Below, in pieces: positions 6,709 through 12,936 of a DNA stretch of 12,936 bases (positions are counted from its first letter, which is position 1; the number at the start of each line of letters is the position of its first letter). Both the position numbers and the translations under genes were made by a program. The notes beneath the pieces were generated by a model, which had not been told where the DNA came from, did not search any database, and saw only the letters and a list, made by a program, of their open reading frames with translations. Source of the stretch: Sandaracinaceae bacterium. GTDB lineage: Bacteria; Myxococcota_A; Polyangia; Polyangiales; Sandaracinaceae. The stretch spans positions 1 to 12,936 of the forward strand of contig JANWYL010000065.1 in assembly GCA_025056955.1 (NCBI GenBank), given 5' to 3'.

Positions 6709-7731
6709 TTAAATCCCGGCAGCCTCAAGGAGGCGGATGGCCTCGATGGCCCCGTAGCTGATGATCACATCGGCGCCAGCGCGCTTCATCGCAACCAGGC
6801 TTTCGAGCAGGGCCGCCTCCCAATCGATTGCGCCATGGGCCATCTTGAGCATGGCGTATTCGCCAGAGACCTGGTAGGCGAAAAGGGGTAAGCCAAAGGC
6901 GGACTTGACCCGCGCGATCACGTCAAGGTAGGGCAAGGCGGGCTTTACCATGAGAAAGTCTGCGCCTTCGGCCACGTCAAGCGCTGCCTCCCGCAAGGCC
7001 TCGTCGCTGTTTGCAGGGTTCATCTGGTAGCCGCGCTTATGGCCTTGGCCAAGGTGTGCCCGGCTTCCAATTGCGTCTCGAAAAGGCCCGTAGAAGGCCG
7101 AGGCGTACTTCACTGCATAGGAAAGAATGCACACCCGCTCGAAGCCTTTGGCATCGAGGGCCTTGCGAATGGCGCCGACCCGCCCATCCATCATGTCGGA
7201 AGGGGCAACGATGTCACAGCCTGCTTCTGCCTGGACCAAAGCCTGCTGGCAGAGGCGCTCCACGCTTTCGTCGTTGAGGACGATGCCTCCGTCTGGGTGG
7301 AGGGGGTCGGGATGCCAGAGGCCATCGTGGCCATGGGTGGTGTAGGGATCAAGGGCCACGTCGGCAATGACCCCGATATTGGGATGCGCTTTTTTGACCG
7401 CGCGGATGGCGCGGCAGATCAGGTTTTCGGGGTTCAGGGCCTCCTCGCCACCTGGGCTTTTGCGCGATGGATCAACCACAGGGAAGAGGGCCACTGCCAG
7501 AATTCCAAGCTTTTTGGCTTCCTCGATTTTTTCGAGCAAGCGATCGATTGTGAGCCTTTCGATGCCTGGCATCGTGGGGATGGGCTCGCTTTGGCCTTCT
7601 CCTTCTTTCACAAAGAGCGGCAAAACAAAATCTTGTGGGCGCAAGGTGTTTTCTTCAACCAAGCGCCGAAGCCATGGAGCCCCGCGCGCCCTCCGCATCC
7701 GCGTTTGAGGAAAATGCCCAAGAAAGTGCAT
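6709..7731 (-). CDS. hemB: Delta-aminolevulinic acid dehydratase (porphobilinogen synthase)
   Basis: HemB condenses two 5-aminolevulinate molecules to porphobilinogen in the cytoplasm, the first common step to haem, sirohaem and cobalamin. The 340-residue length is typical. The two Schiff-base lysines are visible: K208 in CILSYAVKYASAFYG and K263 in FLMVKPALPYLD. The metal loop reads DVALDPYTTHGHDG (124-137), with Asp and Ala where the zinc enzymes have Cys, so this is the Asp-rich, Mg-responsive type known from Pseudomonas. GHKRGYQMNPAN and FAYQVSGEYAM are also conserved. Start ATG 7731 has AGGG 5 bases upstream. It lies 33 bases after the FKBP lipoprotein gene and probably shares its transcript; the two proteins have no known functional link. 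Confidence 0.97.
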   Translation of the reverse strand: MHFLGHFPQTRMRRARGAPWLRRLVEENTLRPQDFVLPLFVKEGEGQSEPIPTMPGIERLTIDRLLEKIEEAKKLGILAVALFPVVDPSRKSPGGEEALNPENLICRAIRAVKKAHPNIGVIADVALDPYTTHGHDGLWHPDPLHPDGGIVLNDESVERLCQQALVQAEAGCDIVAPSDMMDGRVGAIRKALDAKGFERVCILSYAVKYASAFYGPFRDAIGSRAHLGQGHKRGYQMNPANSDEALREAALDVAEGADFLMVKPALPYLDVIARVKSAFGLPLFAYQVSGEYAMLKMAHGAIDWEAALLESLVAMKRAGADVIISYGAIEAIRLLEAAGI

Positions 7732-7764
7732 GGTGGCCCTGCCCTCAGCTTTTGTCGAACTCCA

Positions 7765-8274
7765 CTATTCTCGCACAATCCGCAAAAGCTCAACATCAAA
7801 AACGAGCATGCCTTGAGGAGCCCCGGGCCGGCCCTTATAAGCGAGTTCTTCTGGAATCCAAAAACGCCGCTTTTCGCCCTCAACCATGAGTTGCACCCCC
7901 TCGGTCCAGCCCGCAATCACAGCGTTTAGGGGAAACTGGGCTGGCTGGCCACGGACCAAAGAGCTATCGAACATCTTGCCATCGGTCGTCCACCCCGTGT
8001 AGTGGACCTCGACGACGCTTTGGGGGCCAGGGTGCTTGGTTCCCGTTCCAGGGCGCAGCACTTTGGAAGCAAGCCCACTGGGCCTTCGCTCGGCGTCAGG
8101 CGGTGGCGCAGCCACGTCGGGCGGTGGGGGAATCGGCCCTTCGGGCTGGGGCTCGGCGGTGGCTCCTGATTTTTGAGCCTCAGGGCGCTTCGGACGAAAG
8201 GCAGGCTCTTCTTCGTGGCCACAGGCCACTCCCAAAGCAAAAAGGCCAATCCACAAGGATTTCCAGTTTGGCAT
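7765..8274 (-). CDS. FKBP-type peptidyl-prolyl isomerase, predicted lipoprotein
   Basis: A 169-residue envelope protein. The signal peptide ends in the lipobox LGVAC (Cys18), followed by a Glu/Pro/Ala-rich linker to about residue 65 and one FKBP domain (about 67-169). Active-site positions match FKBP: Y92 in VEVHYTGW, F102-D103 in GKMFDSS, VIAGWTEGVQLM (119-130) with W123, and Y146 in IPEELAYKG. It should isomerise Xaa-Pro bonds in secreted proteins, anchored in the inner or outer membrane; membrane sorting cannot be judged. Length and layout resemble single-domain FkpA/Mip-like lipoproteins without their dimerisation helix. Start ATG 8274 has GGAAGG close upstream. It is probably the first gene of a minus-strand operon with hemB, the aldolase-family gene and the Cys-rich lipoprotein. 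Confidence 0.92.
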   Translation of the reverse strand: MPNWKSLWIGLFALGVACGHEEEPAFRPKRPEAQKSGATAEPQPEGPIPPPPDVAAPPPDAERRPSGLASKVLRPGTGTKHPGPQSVVEVHYTGWTTDGKMFDSSLVRGQPAQFPLNAVIAGWTEGVQLMVEGEKRRFWIPEELAYKGRPGAPQGMLVFDVELLRIVRE

Positions 8275-8351
8275 CGCCTTCCCGCTTAGCGCAGCCTGCG
8301 CCTTGAGTCCACTTTTTCGCTTCTTGCCTCAAATTTGCTAGATGAAGCGCC

Positions 8352-9047
8352 ATGCGTCCTTCTGGCATCCATCTCCTTGCGCCCAATGTCGTGCTTTACG
8401 TGCTTGAAGGCGAGGCCCCGGGCCCAACCCTCCTCTTCCAAGCAGGCATCCATGGGGACGAGATCGCGGGTGTCCACGCCCTCTCAGAGCTCCTCGAAGA
8501 GGGCTGGAGGCCCAGGCGAGGCCGGAGGCTTGTCTGCCCCATCATGAATCCAGGCGCGTACCGAGCGAGAAAGCGCACAGCCCCCAAAAGAGGCCCTTGG
8601 GCCGGGCTCGATCTCAATCGGGTATTTCCGGGCGATCCCGAGGCCCCGGAACATGAAAAAAGGCTTGCTCACGCTTTCATGGAGCTGGTCCTTGAGGAAA
8701 GGCCGGCCCTCGTCTGCACCCTCCACGAAAGCCAAAAACGCTACGATCCCGAGCGCCAACCCTCTTTTGGCCAAAGCCTGGTCTATGGGGTTTTGCCCAT
8801 GCCCAAGGTGATTGGAGAAGCCATCGAGCGCTTAAATTCTCGGATCCAGAACGAAGAGGAACGGTGGTCCCCCCATTACTACCCTGTGCCAACAAGCTCA
8901 ACCGAAGTCATCGTAGAAAGGACGCGCTGCGTTGGCGTCTGCGTTGAGACCTGGATGGGTTTCCCCGAGGAGCGGCGAATCGATATGCACAAGGAGGTCG
9001 TGAGGATATTCGAAGAGCTTTTCGAGGCTGAAGCGCCCACAAACTAG
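8352..9047 (+). CDS. M14-type zinc carboxypeptidase / succinylglutamate desuccinylase-aspartoacylase family protein
   Basis: A 231-residue cytoplasmic hydrolase of the AstE/AspA branch of M14 metallopeptidases. Zinc ligands are expected at H34 and E37 in AGIHGDE and at H125 in CTLHES. The substrate-binding RKR (73-75) and DLNRVFPG (87-94) are clear, and E199 in VCVETWMG is the likely catalytic Glu. Such enzymes remove acyl groups from acidic amino acids or cleave C-terminal residues; the substrate is not readable here. There is no signal peptide. It is shorter than AstE (about 320-350 residues), with no extra C-terminal domain. It is divergent from the FKBP gene across 77 bases in which I see no convincing promoter. 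Its stop TAG overlaps the stop of the convergent formylglutamate-type gene, so both could act on related acyl-glutamate or acyl-aspartate compounds (inference). Confidence 0.85.
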   Translation: MRPSGIHLLAPNVVLYVLEGEAPGPTLLFQAGIHGDEIAGVHALSELLEEGWRPRRGRRLVCPIMNPGAYRARKRTAPKRGPWAGLDLNRVFPGDPEAPEHEKRLAHAFMELVLEERPALVCTLHESQKRYDPERQPSFGQSLVYGVLPMPKVIGEAIERLNSRIQNEEERWSPHYYPVPTSSTEVIVERTRCVGVCVETWMGFPEERRIDMHKEVVRIFEELFEAEAPTN

Positions 9048-9826
9048 CCCAAGGCCTCTCCAACCACCCGGGTAAGCCGCGCGCGGAAGCTCGGATCAAC
9101 CACAAGGTCTTGGCGCACTTCGATGTCGATGGCTTGCTTGCCAAAGCGCTCGGCATGCCTCTCTGCAACATAGATGAGGCCATCTTTTCCGCTCCAGGGC
9201 TCGTTTGCGCCGACAACGAAACCCTCCCTTCGAAGGGCCTCAATGAGCCGATGGGCCAGGTCTTCGTCGCGGTTAAAGAGCACCCCCACCTCCACATGAC
9301 GGCGTTGGCCTTCGTATTCTGGGGTGAAGGTGTGCAGGGCAAGCACGGTGCGGGCCCGCCTTTCCCGCGCCACCACCGCTTCCACAGCCGCATGAAATGG
9401 CTCATAAAGCCATCGCATTCTGGCTTCCCGCTCCTTGGGTGAAAGGTTTGTGTTCATCACAATGGCTTTGCCCTCCGCCCGATTCCGAAAGATGGTTTCG
9501 GCTTCTGGGGGGCGGTTTGGGTCCACAAGAAGCCTTGAAAAACGGGCGCAGACGAGCTGGCTTTGCATGCATGCGGCAAGCTCTAGCGCCAACACCTTTG
9601 CGCCAATGTCGTAGGCCCAATGCGTTCCCCGAAGCCAAGAATCGGCTTCAGGCCAACGAAAACCCATCCGCTCGGCAAAGCCCGGTGGCACTTCCTCTGA
9701 GGCGTGCTCGCAGGTGAAAACCACTTCCGCCCCTTCACCAAAGGCATACACCTCATAGGCTTCTTCGCATTCAACCGGCTTCACCATGCATTCAACCAAC
9801 TCCTTTGCCTCGATCCCCATTTGCAT
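9044..9826 (-). CDS. N-formylglutamate amidohydrolase-like protein
   Basis: A cytoplasmic FGase-family hydrolase of 260 residues from the chosen start. Motifs: FTCEHASEEVP (37-47), THWAYDIGAK (68-77), the substrate-binding SRLLVDPNR (97-105), LALHTFTP (162-169) and DIEVRQD (234-240). The founding enzyme, HutG, releases formate from N-formylglutamate in histidine breakdown; no hut gene is nearby, so the real substrate may be another N-acyl amino acid or a peptide. The frame is open back to a GTG at 9865, but that start would overlap the lipoprotein gene and has no ribosome site. ATG 9826 has AAGG 6 bases upstream and ATG 9820 has GAGG 7 bases upstream; either is more likely. The upstream lipoprotein gene ends 26 bases before, suggesting co-transcription. 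Confidence 0.87.
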   Translation of the reverse strand: MQMGIEAKELVECMVKPVECEEAYEVYAFGEGAEVVFTCEHASEEVPPGFAERMGFRWPEADSWLRGTHWAYDIGAKVLALELAACMQSQLVCARFSRLLVDPNRPPEAETIFRNRAEGKAIVMNTNLSPKEREARMRWLYEPFHAAVEAVVARERRARTVLALHTFTPEYEGQRRHVEVGVLFNRDEDLAHRLIEALRREGFVVGANEPWSGKDGLIYVAERHAERFGKQAIDIEVRQDLVVDPSFRARLTRVVGEALG

Positions 9827-9838
9827 CCCTCGCCTTTT
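9827..9838 (-). promoter_or_regulatory. Ribosome binding site favouring the internal ATG starts of the FGase-like gene
   Basis: The reverse strand reads AAAAGGCGAGGG directly before ATG 9826, with a second ATG at 9820. AAGG is well spaced for the first and GAGG for the second. The upstream GTG (9865) lies inside the lipoprotein gene and has no such site. Confidence 0.5.
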
Positions 9839-9852
9839 AGAAAGTGCGCTCC

Positions 9853-11292
9853 CTAGAAGGTGCACTCACCTGTCCTTGGGTTGCAACGCATGAAGCGAAG
9901 CTCTCGGCAAAATGCATCACCTCCGTAGAAGTTGCAAATTGGGGCGCAAATTGAGACAGTTGACTCCCAGCAGGTTTGGTCGAGCGACCCAATCCCCACG
10001 CAATCGTTGTCAGAGAAACACCGGCAGGTGAATTCGTCAACGAGGGCGTTGCCGTTGTCGTCCCTTCCATTGCAGCACTCGCCAGCTGGACCAAAGGGCC
10101 TGCAATCGGGGTCGTCGCAGTCCGCTCGCCCATCGCAGTCGTCGTCAATCAGGTTGGTGCAGGCGGCAATTCCAAGCTCGTTTCGCCCACTCGGCATGCA
10201 ACCCGCTCGGCACTCCGGATGCCAGCTGCAGTCAGGGTCGCGGCAATCGATGAGCCCGTCGCAATCGTCGTCCGTTCTGTCGCGGCAAAGCCACTCGCGC
10301 GTCGTGCGAGGCATGCACCCCCGGCAATGGGGCTGGGAAGCGCACTCTGGGTCGCCGCAGTCCACAAAGCCATCGCAGTCGTCATCTACCATGTTGCGGC
10401 AATCGATTTCGGTCATGGCAGTGGGCACGCACATCCGGCAAGCGGGGTCAAATGCGCAGTCGGGGTCATCGCAGTCCATGCGCATGTCACAGTCATCATC
10501 AAAGCGGTTGTTGCAAAGGGCTTCGGTTGGCGTGCAGCTCATCACACAACCAAGCCTCAAATCGCACCGTTGCCCCATTGGGCAGGCCCGGTCGTCAGGC
10601 TCGTGCACGCACCCACGGGGGTCTTCGCAGCGATCCAAGGTGCATGGGATGCCATCATCGCAACTTGGAATCCTCAGCACACAACGACCCCCAACACACA
10701 CTGGTGCGCCATTGCAGAAAAGGCCATCGTCGGGGCAATCGGAGTCTCTCACACAGGGTATGCCAGTGTCAATTCCTCCATCTCGCGGGGGAGTGATGGG
10801 TGCATCCATCCGGGGAATGCCCATGTCCACGCCTGAATCCCTCTGGATGGCATCACTCACGCTGACATCGTCGGCCCTCGCATCCAAAATGGGGGCATCT
10901 CCTCCAATCCAAACATCCAAAGGCATGGGAGCATCTTCGGGCAGGGCATCTCGCCCAATCACATTGGCATCAACTCCTGAATCCGCTCCAAAAGGTGCGT
11001 CGCCTGCCCAAACATCTTGTCCAAAAGGTGCATCCTCTACCAACACATCGGCTCCAAATGCATCGACAGAAGGGGCATCTGCGATCCCCTCCTCGGGATT
11101 CCATGCATCTGGGCTTTCCATGGGCTCACGCCACTGCCCATCCATGATCCAGACCACATCTGATTGGCCTCCGTCCTGAACGCCACCCTCTCTTGTGCTT
11201 CCGTCTTCTTCCATGCGAAGATTGGTTATTGCCCCGCAAGCGCCGAGCGCAAAGAGCGGAAGAGCCAGTGCCACACCACGAAACCAACTCAT
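9853..11292 (-). CDS. MopE-like metal-binding-motif lipoprotein with Asp-Ala linker
   Basis: A 479-residue predicted surface lipoprotein of unknown role. The signal peptide ends in LGAC (Cys19). Residues about 20-178 form a very acidic low-complexity linker with many DA and DVW steps and little Cys. Residues about 180-250 are Cys-rich and include SCDDGIPCTLDRCEDPRGCV, like the Dictyostelium (slime mould) Cys repeat. Residues about 255-407 hold four repeats of the form CxxxxDDDCDGxxDCxDP(D/E)C, similar to the putative metal-binding motif of MopE-type proteins; the loops would suit Ca2+ or other cations. A degenerate fifth copy lacking most Cys follows at 408-424, then a Cys-containing end. The ATG start gives a compact signal peptide, though its ribosome site is weak. 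It is divergent from the aldo/keto reductase gene by 29 bases. Confidence 0.87.
   Translation of the reverse strand: MSWFRGVALALPLFALGACGAITNLRMEEDGSTREGGVQDGGQSDVVWIMDGQWREPMESPDAWNPEEGIADAPSVDAFGADVLVEDAPFGQDVWAGDAPFGADSGVDANVIGRDALPEDAPMPLDVWIGGDAPILDARADDVSVSDAIQRDSGVDMGIPRMDAPITPPRDGGIDTGIPCVRDSDCPDDGLFCNGAPVCVGGRCVLRIPSCDDGIPCTLDRCEDPRGCVHEPDDRACPMGQRCDLRLGCVMSCTPTEALCNNRFDDDCDMRMDCDDPDCAFDPACRMCVPTAMTEIDCRNMVDDDCDGFVDCGDPECASQPHCRGCMPRTTREWLCRDRTDDDCDGLIDCRDPDCSWHPECRAGCMPSGRNELGIAACTNLIDDDCDGRADCDDPDCRPFGPAGECCNGRDDNGNALVDEFTCRCFSDNDCVGIGSLDQTCWESTVSICAPICNFYGGDAFCRELRFMRCNPRTGECTF
10080..10521 (-). repeat. Four tandem repeats coding for DDDCDG metal-binding motifs
   Basis: Units of roughly 110-130 bases each encode DDDCDxxxDCxDP(D/E)C plus a Cys spacer. 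On the plus strand the mark is a recurring cGCAGTC-type block followed by a run of TCGTC or TCATC. The DNA copies have diverged at synonymous and spacer positions, so they are not a recent duplication. Confidence 0.7.
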
Positions 11293-11305
11293 GCATTTAA
11301 GCTTA

Positions 11306-11317
11306 GCTCAAATGAGC
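11306..11317. promoter_or_regulatory. Short inverted repeat in the 29-base divergent gap
   Basis: GCTCA and TGAGC are separated by AA in the gap between the MopE-like lipoprotein and the aldo/keto reductase starts. The site lies 5 bases before the reductase ATG. With so little room, both promoters must overlap here or lie inside the opposite gene. An operator role is only a possibility. Confidence 0.2.
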
Positions 11318-11321
11318 CGAA

Positions 11322-12413
11322 ATGCCCACCCCTAATCATCAACCTCCCTCACAATGGACAGCTCCTCCCTTTCGCCTGGCGCTTGGCACGATGGCTTTCG
11401 ATCGGGCCAAGGGTGAGGCTTCACCGGAGGCGCTCCTTGAGCGCGCCGCCCAGGCGGGAATTCGCGCGATCGATACGGCACCCCTTTACGGCTTTGGCGA
11501 GGTCGAATCGAGAATTGGCCAGTGGTTTCGGGCTCACGGAAAAGTCTTTGAAGTCTGGACCAAGGCAGGCCTCGAGTGGGACGAAGCAGGCCACGGCGAA
11601 ATCCTTTTCGAAACCGAGTCGTCCTCTGGCAAGCGCCTGGTCGTGCGAAGGGATAGCCGCCCCGAATCCCTGCTTCGGAGCATCGAGCGAAGCCTCGAGC
11701 GCCTGGGGGTCGAGGCGATCGACCTCATCCAAATTCACCAAAGGGATAGGCTTGTTCCTTTGGATGAAAGCCTCTCGGCCCTTTTCGATGCATGGAGGGC
11801 CAAAAAGGTAAAGGCGATTGGGGTTTCGAACTTCACCCCCAAAGACCTCGACGAAGGAGCGCGTGTGCTTTTGCGCCTTTCAAGGGGTACCCTTTCTCTT
11901 GGTACCGCCCAATACCCTTTGAGCCTGATCGATCAGAAGGCCAAGCGCGATGTTTTTCCCATCGTCCGAAGGCATGGCCTTGGCTTTTTGGCCTATTCTC
12001 CTCTCGGGCAAGGCCTTTTGAGCGGCGCATTCACCCACGCGCCACCTCCAGACTGGAGGGCTTCTCTGCCTGTTTTTTCAGCCCAATCCCGGCGCCTGAT
12101 CCACGAGTGCATTCGCCGTGAGCTTGAACCCCTCGCACACAGGTGGGGGGTTCCGCTTTCAAGCCTTGCGATTGGATGGGTTATTTCGCACAAAGAAGTG
12201 GGTGCAGCCCTCATTGGTGCGCGCACCCTCAACCAACTCGAAGAGGCCCTCAAGGTGATTGGGCTTGTGCAGAAAGGGGTAATTCCCTTTGAGGATGAGT
12301 TGCGTGAAAGGCTTGGAGAGGCCTTTTCAGGGTTAGGGGGCGATGGAACCGCGCTTCAAAAAATCGCCCGCAAGGTCAAAGAGAGGCTCAAAAGGTGGTT
12401 CAAAAAAGGGTGA
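11322..12413 (+). CDS. Aldo/keto reductase family oxidoreductase
   Basis: A 363-residue NAD(P)H-dependent (beta/alpha)8-barrel reductase. The AKR catalytic tetrad is complete: D51 and Y56 in IDTAPLYGFGE, K81 in WTKAGL, and H139 in LIQIHQRD. VKAIGVSNF, a conserved barrel segment, and LGFLAYSPLGQGLLSG and IGARTLNQLEEAL near the cofactor site are all present. The layout fits the AKR group that includes L-glyceraldehyde-3-phosphate reductases and other bacterial homologues; the substrate is unknown. The last 17 residues (KIARKVKERLKRWFKKG) form a strongly basic amphipathic segment beyond the usual end of the family. The start is ATG 11322; an ATG at 11312 is in another frame and hits a stop at once. 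It is monocistronic as far as visible and converges on msrA with a 28-base gap. Confidence 0.92.
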   Translation: MPTPNHQPPSQWTAPPFRLALGTMAFDRAKGEASPEALLERAAQAGIRAIDTAPLYGFGEVESRIGQWFRAHGKVFEVWTKAGLEWDEAGHGEILFETESSSGKRLVVRRDSRPESLLRSIERSLERLGVEAIDLIQIHQRDRLVPLDESLSALFDAWRAKKVKAIGVSNFTPKDLDEGARVLLRLSRGTLSLGTAQYPLSLIDQKAKRDVFPIVRRHGLGFLAYSPLGQGLLSGAFTHAPPPDWRASLPVFSAQSRRLIHECIRRELEPLAHRWGVPLSSLAIGWVISHKEVGAALIGARTLNQLEEALKVIGLVQKGVIPFEDELRERLGEAFSGLGGDGTALQKIARKVKERLKRWFKKG

Positions 12414-12419
12414 TCACCC
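12402..12419 (-). terminator. Probable Rho-independent terminator of msrA, overlapping the reductase stop codon
   Basis: GGGTGATCACCC (12408-12419) is a perfect palindrome giving a 4-bp G/C-rich stem with a GATC loop. On the reverse strand it is followed at once by six T, the classical arrangement, 23 bases past the msrA stop. The stem is short, so strength is uncertain. On the plus strand the palindrome contains the TGA of the aldo/keto reductase gene. Confidence 0.45.
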
Positions 12420-12441
12420 AAGCTTGTGAATTCTCTATGGA

Positions 12442-12936
12442 TCAGCTTTCAACCGCGCACAGGACCCCAGTTCCACGAAGGCCACAGTAACCATATGGGT
12501 TTTTGGCAAGGTACTGTTGGTGGTAGTTTTCGGCGTAGTAAAAGGGGCCTGCCATGCGGATTTCGGTTGTGATGGGCCCGTGGCCCGCCTCGGAGAGCGC
12601 CTTTTGGTAGGCGTCTCGGCTTCGAAGCGCCGCTTCGAGCTGCGATTCCGTGTGGGTGTAGATGGCGCTGCGGTATTGGGTGCCAATATCATTCCACTGC
12701 CTCATCCCTTGGGTTGGATCGTGGCTCTCCCAAAACACCTTGAGGAGTGCTTGAAAGGTGATTCGGGTTGGGTCGTAAACCACCCTTACGACTTCGGCAT
12801 GTCCTGTGAGGCCAGTGCACACTTCTTCGTAGGTTGGGTTTGGGGTGTATCCGCCCGCATACCCCACAGCCGTGACATAAACCCCCTCGATTTCCCAAAA
12901 ACGGCGCTCTGCACCCCAAAAGCATCCCATTCCAAA
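12442..12936 (-). CDS. msrA: Peptide methionine-(S)-S-oxide reductase MsrA, 5' end cut by window
   Basis: MsrA reduces methionine S-sulfoxide in oxidised proteins, with thioredoxin as usual reductant. The nucleophile Cys is in GCFWGAE (codon 12924-12922) at the very edge, so only a short N-terminal part is missing. The two residues before the ATG at 12930 (Phe-Gly) are open and fit the family, so that ATG is probably not the start. Other marks: VGYAGGYTPNPTYEEVCTGLTGHAEVV, VFWESHDPTQGMRQWNDIGTQYRS cut to family order, and YHQQYLAKNPYGYC. Two C-terminal cysteines in YCGLRGTGVLC match the resolving cysteines of E. coli-type MsrA. No MsrB domain follows before the stop. Convergent with the aldo/keto reductase gene. 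Confidence 0.97.
   Translation of the reverse strand, partial: FGMGCFWGAERRFWEIEGVYVTAVGYAGGYTPNPTYEEVCTGLTGHAEVVRVVYDPTRITFQALLKVFWESHDPTQGMRQWNDIGTQYRSAIYTHTESQLEAALRSRDAYQKALSEAGHGPITTEIRMAGPFYYAENYHQQYLAKNPYGYCGLRGTGVLCAVES

Noticed and set aside
7039..7929. 296-codon plus-strand frame opposite hemB and the FKBP gene
   Set aside because: hemB and FKBP are certain on the minus strand with all catalytic residues. The antisense frame spans two unrelated genes and shows no motif.
9932..11179. Long plus-strand open frames opposite the MopE-like lipoprotein (415 and 286 codons)
   Set aside because: Their composition (Ser/Gln- or Ala/Val-rich) mirrors the Asp/Cys codons of the opposite strand. 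No domain or signal is seen, and the minus-strand protein has a clear lipobox and repeats.

Overview
The window looks like ordinary chromosomal DNA from a deltaproteobacterial-type Gram-negative, most probably a member of the Myxococcota or a relative. The indications are a moderately high G+C content and two large secreted lipoproteins that combine Asp-Ala linkers with Cys-rich repeats: one with NCGxCGxxC modules like the myxobacterial MXAN_6577 type, and one with MopE-like DDDCDG motifs. Taxonomy is inferred from protein style only. I see no phage, transposase, CRISPR array, tRNA or rRNA.

Layout. (1) 1-1153, minus: argJ, cut by the left edge. (2) 1281-4687, plus: a HelD-type superfamily 1 helicase, a NosL-like copper lipoprotein and a small c-type cytochrome with an unusual CX3CH haem site; the last two probably form a unit. 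(3) 4688-4922: a structured intergenic region with a large imperfect inverted repeat. (4) 8274-4923, minus: a probable four-gene operon with gaps of 33, 36 and 19 bases: FKBP-type lipoprotein, hemB, class II aldolase/adducin protein and a Cys-rich lipoprotein. (5) 8352-9047, plus: an AstE/AspA-like zinc carboxypeptidase. It converges on an N-formylglutamate-amidohydrolase-like gene (minus, to 9044); the two stop codons overlap in one CTAG. That gene lies just downstream of a MopE-like lipoprotein (11292-9853, minus). (6) 11322-12413, plus: an aldo/keto reductase. (7) 12442-12936, minus: msrA, cut by the right edge.

Most of the window is housekeeping metabolism (arginine, tetrapyrrole, protein repair, RNA polymerase or DNA upkeep) interleaved with envelope lipoproteins. 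No clear novel multi-gene system is visible. The most unusual points are: the reading frame of the Cys-rich lipoprotein continues for 23 sense codons past its TGA as an Asp-Ala tail; the structured element at 4706-4814; the CX3CH cytochrome beside NosL; and the acidic insertion in the HelD-like protein.
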